DNA from: Cyanobacteria bacterium UBA2566
Lineage (GTDB): Bacteria; Cyanobacteriota; Cyanobacteriia; Cyanobacteriales; Desertifilaceae
Assembly (NCBI GenBank): GCA_002340255.1
Contig: DDLS01000138.1
Location: 1-64,000 of the forward strand
DNA length: 64,000 bases
Direction of reading: 5' to 3'
A model generated the notes under the pieces. That model made no database searches and was not told the DNA's origin. It saw only the letters and a list, made by a program, of their open reading frames with translations. The position numbers and the translations under genes were made by a program. Below are positions 7,530-16,400 of this stretch, piece by piece. Positions within the stretch are counted from its first letter, which is position 1; the number at the start of each line of letters is the position of its first letter.

Positions 7530-7998
7530 TTAATCCCACCAAAAGGTGATGCGATCGAAGAGATTGCGACTCGAAGCAAACATATAGAATCCCAGCCAGG
7601 AACTGATTTTGCACCGCTTCCACATCTAAATCTTTGTGTTTATTCGTCCTGACATTGATGTAAAATCCACCCTCAAGATCGCCAAACTCAATCGGTTTAT
7701 CGCCGCAGATGTCTGCTAATTCTTGCACTGCTTCCGCATAGGCAGGATTGCGCCCGCGCTCGGAAAAATCAGGATAGTCATACTCCACATCAGCGCGAGG
7801 ATTTTCTTCTTCTTCCAATTCTTTAGCGCGATCGCCCACTTGTTCGCGTAATAGCTTTAAGATATCAGAGCGACCCAATTGTAGTAAGTCAAGGCATGAA
7901 TTAGAGCAGTGCTGTCGCCATTCCTAGCATTCACATCCATCCCTTTACTTAACAATAGCTGCCAACAAAGCCTCGTCCTAGTATAGATAGTACCTCAC
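7530..7998 (-). pseudogene. ankyrin-repeat protein gene, broken by two single-base indels
   Basis: Three minus-strand frames join into one protein. The first reads LCWQLLLSKGMDVNARNGDS and TALIHALTYYN, a clear ankyrin repeat. Adding one base to the AATT run near 7880 leads into LGRSDILKLLREQVGDRAKE and on through FYINVRTNKHKDLDVEAVQ. Dropping one base in GGGATTC near 7590 then gives FYMFASSRNLFDRITFWWD and a stop at 7530. The unrepaired middle frame is open from a TTG at 7878 to 7462 and runs into the convergent M23 gene, which is unnatural. An in-frame stop at about 7998 removes the upstream ankyrin repeats. Either a decayed gene or clustered base-call errors. Function unknown; ankyrin repeats usually bind partner proteins. 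Confidence 0.7.
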
Positions 7999-8058
7999 TT
8001 TTTGTGTTAAGTAATACATCCGGCGGTTTGCGATCTAATGAGATACAGTAAGAACAAT

Positions 8059-8095
8059 CCCCCTAAATCCCCCCTTAGAAAAGGGGATTAGGGGG
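8059..8095. repeat. inverted repeat CCCCCTAAATCCCC / GGGGATTAGGGGG
   Basis: The left arm CCCCCTAAATCCCC pairs with GGGGATTAGGGGG, with one extra base in the left arm and a short CCTTAGAAAA loop. It lies between the end of ndhH and the ankyrin pseudogene. This type of element is common and dispersed in cyanobacterial genomes and may act as a transcript end for ndhH. It is also a possible small mobile repeat. Confidence 0.65.
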
Positions 8096-8136
8096 ATCGA
8101 AATGTGCCTCATAAAGCGCAAACACTGCTGTCTCAC

Positions 8137-9321
8137 TTAGCGATCGACCGATCCCATAATGATATCGATACTACCGAGAATCGCCATAATATCGGCCACT
8201 TTCATGCCGCGCAACAAATGGGGCAGAATTGGCAAATTATTAAAATCAGCCGCCCGAATTTTAAAGCGCCAAGGAAACATATCATCACATCCCTGAATAA
8301 ATACGCCTAATTCTCCTTTTCCAGACTCTAGGCGAACATAATGTTCTCCAGAGGGAATTTTGAATGTTGGCGCTACTTTTTTACCCAAAAATTGATAATC
8401 AAAGCCACTCCACTCCGATTTTGGCCCGGCTGCCATGCGTTTGGCTTCGAGGTTCTCGTAGGGGCCACCGGGTAGTCCTTTTAAGGCTTGGCGAAGGATC
8501 TTAAGCGATTCTCGCATTTCCCGAATCCGCACCAGATAACGGGCAAAGCAGTCACCAGCCGTTTCCCATTGGACTTCCCAATCGAAGTCATCGTAGCATT
8601 CGTAGTGGTCTACTTTGCGTAAATCCCACTTCACCCCCGAACCCCGTAACATGGGTCCCGAAAGTCCCCAATTGATGGCTTCTTCCCGGGAAATAGTACC
8701 AATTCCTTCAATCCGACGGCGGAAAATGGGGTTATTGGTAATCAGCTTTTCATATTCATCCACTTTGGGGTCAAAGTAGTCGCAAAAGTCGATACATTTA
8801 TCGACCCAACCGTAGGGTAAGTCGGCTGCTACACCGCCCATGCGAAAATAGTTATTGTTAATGAGGCGTTGGCCTGTGGCTGCTTCCCAGAGGTCATAAA
8901 TGAGTTCTCGCTCCCGAAAGATGTAGAAAAAGGGCGTTTGAGCGCCAACATCAGCGAGGAAGGGGCCAAGCCACAGAAGGTGGTTGGCAATACGGTTGAG
9001 TTCGAGCATAATGACCCGAATATAGCTGGCGCGTTTGGGGACTTCTATCCCTGCCAATTGTTCGGGAGCGTTGACTGTAATGGCTTCATTAAACATCCCT
9101 GCTGCATAATCCCAACGGCTAACATAGGGGACAAACATGATGTTGGTGCGGTTTTCGGCGATTTTTTCCATACCTCGATGGAGATAACCGATGACTGGTT
9201 CGCAGTCAATCACGTCTTCTCCGTCGAGGGTGACGATTAACCGCAAAACTCCGTGCATGGAGGGATGATGCGGCCCCATGTTGATAACCATTGGGTCGGT
9301 TTTGGTCTCAATCCTGGTCAT
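8137..9321 (-). CDS. ndhH: NAD(P)H-quinone oxidoreductase (NDH-1) subunit H
   Basis: This 394-residue protein is the 49-kDa/NuoD-type subunit of the photosynthetic NDH-1 complex, which oxidises ferredoxin and reduces plastoquinone on the thylakoid membrane for cyclic electron flow, respiration and CO2 uptake. The N-terminus MVINMGPHHPSMHGVLRLI is the family signature near the quinone site. Further hallmarks are VIGYLHRGMEKIAENRTN, the LWEAATGQRLINNNYFRMGG segment and the C-terminal DIMAILGSIDIIMGSVDR. Length is normal for the family (about 394). As is usual in cyanobacteria it is not inside a large nuo-type operon. Only 46 bp separate its start from the divergent gene at 9368. Confidence 0.97.
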   Translation of the reverse strand: MTRIETKTDPMVINMGPHHPSMHGVLRLIVTLDGEDVIDCEPVIGYLHRGMEKIAENRTNIMFVPYVSRWDYAAGMFNEAITVNAPEQLAGIEVPKRASYIRVIMLELNRIANHLLWLGPFLADVGAQTPFFYIFRERELIYDLWEAATGQRLINNNYFRMGGVAADLPYGWVDKCIDFCDYFDPKVDEYEKLITNNPIFRRRIEGIGTISREEAINWGLSGPMLRGSGVKWDLRKVDHYECYDDFDWEVQWETAGDCFARYLVRIREMRESLKILRQALKGLPGGPYENLEAKRMAAGPKSEWSGFDYQFLGKKVAPTFKIPSGEHYVRLESGKGELGVFIQGCDDMFPWRFKIRAADFNNLPILPHLLRGMKVADIMAILGSIDIIMGSVDR

Positions 9322-9367
9322 AGGCCTTGGTCTTAGAGGTATGGTTTGGTTACATCTTTTTAATTCT

Positions 9368-9922
9368 ATGATGAAGTCGCGAAAGAAGAAGATTACGGTT
9401 TATTTGACAACCGAGAATGAGGAGTTTCTGGATGAGTATCGCCAAAGTCAGGGCAAGATCCAGTATAGTCGGGCTGTCAATGAGATTTTGGGAGAGTTTT
9501 TTGAGCAGCAGGATGAAGATGAGGTGGAAGAGCGGTTGGGTGAGGTGGAGGAGCGGTTAGGTGAGTTGGAGGAGGAATTTTCGGAACTGAGGCACTCTCC
9601 AGATTACAGGGAGCAGATCGAGCAGTTGCGATCGCAAATCACTCAATTAACCGAGCGATGCGATCGCCTCATCGCCATCAATGACCAGCAAAAACAGGCC
9701 CTCTCCCAAGCTCAACATCGGGAGCGTCAATTTTGCCAACAGTTATCCCAAACCATTCAAACGGTTCAAACCCAGGGGACACCCTCCTCGGATTCGGCAA
9801 ATCATTCTCAAAATACGACTGAACCAGACCATGAAGCGTTTGATATTTTAGATGCGGAACTGGTCGATAACTCGGCAGAGGATCTCTTATTCAAATTATC
9901 CCAAGAGTTAGGCTTAATTTAA
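9368..9922 (+). CDS. RHH-like N-terminus with long coiled coil, function unknown
   Basis: A 184-residue charged protein. The first 50 residues (KKKITVYLTTENEEFLDEYR, then SRAVNEILGEFFEQQ) have the strand-helix-helix pattern of ribbon-helix-helix DNA-binding domains. A coiled coil follows with the imperfect repeat EVEERLGEVEERLGELEEE, a second coil QLRSQITQLTERCDRL, and an acidic C-terminus ending DLLFKLSQELGLI. I take the ATG at 9368; an upstream in-frame extension to 9278 lies inside the ndhH start and reads as shadow. It could be a small DNA-binding regulator that oligomerises through its coils. Divergent from ndhH across a 46-bp gap, so the two may share a control region. Confidence 0.7.
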   Translation: MMKSRKKKITVYLTTENEEFLDEYRQSQGKIQYSRAVNEILGEFFEQQDEDEVEERLGEVEERLGELEEEFSELRHSPDYREQIEQLRSQITQLTERCDRLIAINDQQKQALSQAQHRERQFCQQLSQTIQTVQTQGTPSSDSANHSQNTTEPDHEAFDILDAELVDNSAEDLLFKLSQELGLI

Positions 9923-10097
9923 ACAACTGAGAGTGTAAAGAGTTCATAGATTTTTTGCTCTTATCCTGATTTAGAAGTATAATTTAAGAGTCAGTTTGCG
10001 ATTAAGGTACTCAATCAGGCTGAGTCGCTCAAAGAACAACTCAAATGTAAGCCTTCGGGGATTAATTTAGGGTTAAGTGCAACTCCTTTGCTATATT

Positions 10098-13000
10098 ATG
10101 TCATCAAAATTTATTAATGCTCAAGAGAAGATTGCTATCCTTGAGTCCCAAAACCAAGATCTACACGCAGCCTTAGCCAGAGTAAACCAACATTGGCAAG
10201 ACACGGTTAAGGAACTGCAAAAGGTTAAAGCGGACTTAGAGCGTTTACAAGGCTATCACTCTGAAGCAGAAAAATTTTTACACTTAGCAATTAACCATAT
10301 TCCGGAAGCAATTTTCTGGAAAGATTGTTCCTGTGTCTTTTTGGGATGTAACCAATATTTTGCCGAATTTGCTAGTTTAAATTCTTCCTCAGAGCTGATT
10401 GGAAAAACGGATTATGATTTGCCTTGGAAACCAGAAGAAACAGAAAAATATCAGAGCGACGATCGCCGGATTATGGACTCCGATACCCCAGAATTGAAAA
10501 TTATCGAATCGATTCAACACCAGGATGGCAGCCATCATTGGGTAGAAACGAATAAAATTCCTTTGCACGATCAATCGGGAGAAGTCGTTGGTATTTTGGG
10601 TACATTTATTGATGTCACGGATCGCGTAATTGCCGAGCAACAGTTACAAAAGCTGAATCAAGAGCTGGAAGAGCAAGTCAACGATCGTACGCAAAAATTA
10701 CAGGCGACTCAAGCCCGATTACAACGGTTAATCGATAATCTCCCTGGATTAATTTTCCAATTTCGGATCGAAGCGGATGGCACTCGTTCCTTCCCTTATG
10801 TTTCCGAAGGCAGTCGAGATCTTTATGGAATCGATCCTGAGAACTTTATTGCCTGTTTTAATTCCGTTCATCCCACGGATCTGCCCTCCCTACAACAAGC
10901 AATAGAAGAATCACGAACTTCCCTGAGAAGATTTCAACATGAACATCGAATTATTACTGACGAATCCATCCTGAAATGGGTACAAGTTATTGCTCGACCC
11001 GAAAGACAAACTGACGGTGCAGTGGTCTGGGATGGGATGAGTATTGAAATTAGCGATCGCAAACGACAAGAACAGGCCTTGCACTCTATTGTAGAAGGAA
11101 CCGCCTCGCAAACGGGAGAAGCTTTTTTCCAATCCTGCGTTAAATGTATCGCCATAGCTCTAGACGTTTCTTATGCGTTTATTGCTGAAGTGACCTCCCA
11201 AGACGGTGAACCCTTAGCCAAGGTACTAGCCGGTTGGGAAGGCTCAGAATTCAGTCAAAAGAGTCAGTATAATCTCATAGATACTCCTTGTAATAAAATA
11301 GTCCAAAATAAGACGTTTTGTTGTTATCTACAGGATCTTCAGTTCCAATTTCCTAAGGATCAATACTTGGTGGATATTGGAGCAGAAAGCTATGTTGGGA
11401 TGCCTATTTTAAATGCCCAAGAAGAATTGTTGGGATTTATTGCAGTTTTGGATACTAAACCTATGGAAAAAGATCTAGATCTGCAATCTTCCATTTTAGA
11501 AGTTTTTGCAGCACGAGCGGGAGCAGAAATAGAACGAATCCGAGCTGAAAGAGCGCTACGTCAGAAAGACACTTTATTACAAATGACCCTAGAAGCTGGA
11601 AAAATGGGCTGTTGGAGTTGGAATCGGTACACAAATGATGTGATGTGGTCTGATGGTGTAGAAGGAATTTTGGGGTTACCTTCAGGCTCATTTCAAGGCA
11701 GATTTGAAAATTATGTTGCCTTGATTCACCCACAGGATCGCGATCGAGTTTTGCATGTCATTGAACAAACGTTGGAGAAAGAGGAAGAATTTAGTATTGA
11801 ACACCGTATTGTTGTCTCAGAGCGTAAAATTCAATGGTTGCGGTTAATGGGAGAGATTTGGCGAAACGATCGCGGAGAGGCCATCGGATTACTCGGATCG
11901 GTACTCAATGATACTCGTCGAAAAATGTCGGAGATTGCTCTGACTCAATCAGCGCAACGGATTGAAAAACAGGCCGAGCGATCGGAATTACTCAATCAAA
12001 TTGCCCATCAAATTCGTACCTCCCTAGATCTCGATCGGATTCTGCATACAACTGTATATGAAATTCAACAGTTTTTAGAAGTAGATCGGACTCATTTTGC
12101 ATCGTATGTAGAACAAGAGGATCAAGCCTATTGGGATATCATTACTGAAGTCACTATTGAAGGCTTACCTAGTTTTGTGGGGAAACATCCTGCGGCTAAT
12201 TTTGGCCCTCTGTCACACCTTCTATTAAGTCAAGAAATTATCAAGATTGATGACGTTTCTACGGTTGAAGATCTGGCTATCCGAGACGAGTTAATGGTGT
12301 TAGGGAATCAGTCTATGCTGGTGCTGCCTATTGCTACAGAATGCGATCGCTTTGGGATTATTGCCTGTATTCAGAGTCAACAGGTGCGTCCTTGGCAAGA
12401 TGATGAAGTTGATTTTCTCAAAGCTGTGGTTGCTCAAGTGGCGATCGCTCTTCAGCAAGCCGATCTACTTTCCCAAAGTCAAGCTCGCGCTCAAGAACTC
12501 GAAAGGCTTTTAGAGCAACTGAAATTGACGCAAGCTCAGTTAATCCAAAGTGAAAAAATGTCTAGTTTAGGACAAATGGTGGCAGGAGTTGCCCACGAAA
12601 TCAATAATCCGGTGAATTTTATTCATGGCAATATTTCCCACGCACGAGACTATAGCCAGGATTTAATGAATTTGGTGAGCCTCTATCAACGTTACTACCC
12701 CCAGCCCCATCCAGAGATTGCAGCAGAAATAGAAGCGATTGATTTAGATTTTATTCAAGAAGATTGTCAGAAAATTTTCCATTCTATGCAAGTCGGAACT
12801 AATCGCATTCGGGAAATTGTCCAATCTTTACGCACTTTTTCCCGTTTGGATGAATCGGAACTGAAAGCGGTTGATTTGCATGAAGGTATTGAGAGCACTC
12901 TCAGTATTTTAAATCCTCGTTTACGGGCGATCGGTTCGCGGCCAGAAATTGAGGTGATTAAGGATTATGGTCAATTGCCTTTGGTCGAATGTTATGCCAG

Positions 13001-13361
13001 ACAACTGAATCAGGTATTTATGAATATTTTGACTAATGCGATCGATGCGTTAGAAGAGAAATCACGCACTCTGAAATCAGAAGATCCGCCTGGGATGACG
13101 ATTGCGATTGAAACTAGAGTGGCTGGTGAAAATGTTATGATTCGGATTACGGATAACGGATTGGGCATGAATGCGGAAACTAAAGCCAGGCTTTTTGACC
13201 CTTTTTATACTACAAAGCCCGTGGGTCAAGGCACGGGTTTAGGACTATCAATTAGCTACCAAATTATTACGGAAAAGCATCGGGGTTTTCTCTCTTGTGT
13301 CTCGTCTCCTGGGGAAACGACGTTTATAATTGAAATCCCGATTCGGTATCCTAAAGAATAG
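10098..13361 (+). CDS. Multi-sensor histidine kinase (PAS-PAS-GAF-PAS-GAF-HisKA-HATPase)
   Basis: A soluble 1,087-residue sensor kinase with no membrane helix. Approximate domains: coiled coil 5-60; PAS 60-175 (FLHLAINHIPEAIFWKD); PAS 210-325 (RLIDNLPGLIFQFRIEADG); GAF 325-478; PAS 490-610 (LEAGKMGCWSWNRYTND); GAF 630-790 (EVDRTHFASYVEQED); linker coil; HisKA with MSSLGQMVAGVAHEINNPVN, whose His is the predicted phosphorylation site; HATPase with NQVFMNILTNAIDALE (N box), DNGLGMN (G1) and GQGTGLGLSISYQII (G2). No receiver domain is attached and no regulator is adjacent, so its partner must be encoded elsewhere. An in-frame GTG at 10077 with AGGG upstream is an alternative start. The GAF domains lack an evident bilin-binding Cys context, so ligands are unknown. 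Confidence 0.93.
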   Translation: MSSKFINAQEKIAILESQNQDLHAALARVNQHWQDTVKELQKVKADLERLQGYHSEAEKFLHLAINHIPEAIFWKDCSCVFLGCNQYFAEFASLNSSSELIGKTDYDLPWKPEETEKYQSDDRRIMDSDTPELKIIESIQHQDGSHHWVETNKIPLHDQSGEVVGILGTFIDVTDRVIAEQQLQKLNQELEEQVNDRTQKLQATQARLQRLIDNLPGLIFQFRIEADGTRSFPYVSEGSRDLYGIDPENFIACFNSVHPTDLPSLQQAIEESRTSLRRFQHEHRIITDESILKWVQVIARPERQTDGAVVWDGMSIEISDRKRQEQALHSIVEGTASQTGEAFFQSCVKCIAIALDVSYAFIAEVTSQDGEPLAKVLAGWEGSEFSQKSQYNLIDTPCNKIVQNKTFCCYLQDLQFQFPKDQYLVDIGAESYVGMPILNAQEELLGFIAVLDTKPMEKDLDLQSSILEVFAARAGAEIERIRAERALRQKDTLLQMTLEAGKMGCWSWNRYTNDVMWSDGVEGILGLPSGSFQGRFENYVALIHPQDRDRVLHVIEQTLEKEEEFSIEHRIVVSERKIQWLRLMGEIWRNDRGEAIGLLGSVLNDTRRKMSEIALTQSAQRIEKQAERSELLNQIAHQIRTSLDLDRILHTTVYEIQQFLEVDRTHFASYVEQEDQAYWDIITEVTIEGLPSFVGKHPAANFGPLSHLLLSQEIIKIDDVSTVEDLAIRDELMVLGNQSMLVLPIATECDRFGIIACIQSQQVRPWQDDEVDFLKAVVAQVAIALQQADLLSQSQARAQELERLLEQLKLTQAQLIQSEKMSSLGQMVAGVAHEINNPVNFIHGNISHARDYSQDLMNLVSLYQRYYPQPHPEIAAEIEAIDLDFIQEDCQKIFHSMQVGTNRIREIVQSLRTFSRLDESELKAVDLHEGIESTLSILNPRLRAIGSRPEIEVIKDYGQLPLVECYARQLNQVFMNILTNAIDALEEKSRTLKSEDPPGMTIAIETRVAGENVMIRITDNGLGMNAETKARLFDPFYTTKPVGQGTGLGLSISYQIITEKHRGFLSCVSSPGETTFIIEIPIRYPKE

Positions 13362-13467
13362 GGAATAGGGAATCAGAAAAATCCAGTTTTGTCCTTTCCT
13401 GGAACTGTCCATAAATAAAATCATCCCATTTGCTTAACCTCATAATTTGTTATATTGAGGGTATTAT

Positions 13468-16400
13468 TTGAACTCTTATTGCCGAATGATAAGTCTTGAT
13501 TCAAAAAATTATGCAGAAGTGACATTGGTCTATAGTGGTGGCCGGACAATGGTCTATCGCGGAGTAAGAGTGAGCGATCGCCGACCGGTCATTGTCAAAG
13601 TCCTACGTAATCAGCACCCTACCTTCAATGAACTGGTAAAATTTCGCAACCAGTATGCGATCGCCTCTCATCTAGAACATCCTGGAATTGTCCAACCCCT
13701 TGCCCTGGAACGTTGCAATCTCGGCTATGCCCTAGTGATGCCAGATGAGGGCGCAATCAGCCTTGGAAAGTATTGGCAGCACTCTCATCACAGTTTATCC
13801 GAGTTTCTAATCCTTGCCATTCAATTAGCCGATACGCTGGATTATTTGAACCAACAACGAATTATCCACAAAGACATTAAACCGAGCAATATCCTGATTC
13901 ATCCCCAAACTCACCACGTTCAACTGATTGACTTCAGTATTGCCAGTTTGCTGCCCAAAGAGCAACAACAATTGATGAATCCCCATGTCCTTGAAGGAAC
14001 TCTAGCTTATATTTCTCCAGAACAAACAGGACGTATGAACCGGGGAATTGACTATCGGAGTGATTTTTATTCTCTGGGGGTGACCTTTTTTGAATTACTC
14101 ACAGGAGAATTACCCTTCAAAAGTGACGATCCCATGGAATTAGTGCATTGTCATCTGGCGAAAATGCCTGCGGAATTAGGGAGTCGGGAAACTATTCCTC
14201 AAGTGCTGTCGGATATTGTCTTGAAGTTGATGGCTAAGAATGCAGAAGACCGTTATCAAAGTGCCTTGGGATTAAAGTATGATTTAGAACAGTGTTTGCA
14301 GGAGTGGCAGGCTACTGGCGAGATTGCCGGATTTGCGATCGGACAACGGGATGTGTGCGATCGTTTCCTGATTCCTGAAAAGCTCTACGGACGAGAGCAA
14401 GAAGTACAAATTCTTTTAGAGTCCTTTGAGCGAGTCAGCTTTGGAGAAACAGAAATGATGCTCGTTGCTGGGTTTTCTGGGATTGGGAAAACCGCAGTCA
14501 TTAACGAAATCCATAAACCCATTGTCCGACAGCGAGGTTATTTTATTCAAGGAAAGTTTGACCAATTTAATCGTAATATTCCCTTCTCTGCTTTGGTGCA
14601 AGCATTCCAAGAGTTGATCGAACAATTGTTAGGGGATTCCGATGTAGAATTAGCCACCTGGAAAGCAAAAATTCTACAAGCGGTGGGAGAGAATGGGCAA
14701 GTAATCGTTGATATCATACCAGAACTCGAACAGATTATCGGCCAACAACCCCCAGTCCAAGAACTTTCTGGGAGTGCTGCCCAGAACCGATTTAATTTAC
14801 TCTTTAGCCAGTTTATTGGTGTCTTCACAACCCAAGAGCATCCCCTGGTCATATTTTTGGATGATTTACAGTGGGCAGATTATGCTTCTTTGAATCTCTT
14901 AAAGTTGCTGATGGGTGATTCAGAAGCGGGATATTTATTGCTTCTTGGAGCCTATCGAGATAATGAAGTTTTCCCTGCCCATCCCCTGATGTTAACCTTG
15001 GAGGAAATTAAGAAACAGGGGATAACGCCCTATACCTTAACTCTGAATCCATTAGGTAAGCCAGAAATTGCCTATTTAGTGGCTGATACGTTGCGATGTT
15101 CTGCTGAAGTTGCTTCACCTTTGGCCGATTTTATCTATCAAAAAACCAAGGGAAATCCTTTCTTTACAACACAGTTTTTGAAGGGGTTACATGACGATGG
15201 TTCGATTGAATTTAATGTCAATGTGGGGTCTTGGCAATGTGATATGTCAAAAGTGCGTCAGCTTACGCTTACCGATGATGTCGTGGGATTCATGATGGGT
15301 CGATTACAAAAATTATCACCTACAACCCAAGAAATGATTAAAATAGCAGCGTGTATTGGCAATAAATTTAATCTCAAAATTTTAGCGCTGGCTGGTCAAA
15401 GAACTCCAGAAGAAACAGCCGTCCATTTATGGTCATCCTTAGCTGAAGGTTTTATTTTACCCGAAAGTGATGTCTATAAATTTTATTTGCACAATTCTCT
15501 ACCTCAATCTACAATTCATGCTTCAAATCCCTGTTATCGATTTCTCCACGACCGAGTTCAACAAGCTGCCTATAGTTTAATTGAAGAAGACCAAAGGAAA
15601 CAAACTCATTTAGAAATTGGTTGCCGGCTTTGGGAACATCTAGATACAGATGTCGAGAATGTTTTTGAAATTGTTGATCATCTCAATAGGGCAGAGGAAC
15701 TGATCGGCAATCGCGCCCAGAGAGATGAAATTGCCCAACTCAATTTGCTAGCTGCTCAAAAAGCTAAAAGTACAACCGCTTACGCCGCAGCTAGAGAATA
15801 TGCCAATGCGGGGCGATCGTTCTTAGGAGAAAATAGTTGGTCAACTCAGTACGATCTCACTCTAGCTCTGTATATTGCCACCCTAGAGTCCGAATTTTTA
15901 AGTACAAACTTTGAAGGCATTGAACGTCTCGCTGAAATTGTTCTTCAACGAGCGAAAACTCTTCTCGATCGAGTTGAAGTATATAACATTTTAATTCAGG
16001 CTGATATCAGTCAAAATAAGATGCAGAATGTGATAGATTCTGGTCTAAAAGTTTTGGAGATGTTGGAAATCACGTTATCGGACGACCCTCGCGATCAAAT
16101 CAACAATTTACAACAACTCATCGATCTACCCGAAATGACAGATCCTTACAAGTTAGCGGCAATGGATCTGTTGACTAATATTATTACAACCGCTTGGATG
16201 GTCAATCCCGAATTATTGAAACAAATTACGTTTACAATGGTCGATCTGTCTCTAACATACGGCAACTGTTCCTCTTCAATTGTTGGTTATGGTTGGTATA
16301 GTATGTTGTTATGTGAAGGGTTCGGCGATCTTGAGCTTGGATATCAGTTGGGTGAACTGTCTGTTCAGTTAATGGAACGATTCAATACTTCAGAGATTAA

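Noticed and set aside
9950..10097. Open stretch reading KVLNQAESLKEQLKCKPSGI upstream of the first multi-sensor kinase
   Set aside because: It looks faintly protein-like and may be a gene scrap, but it has no start codon and no recognisable family.
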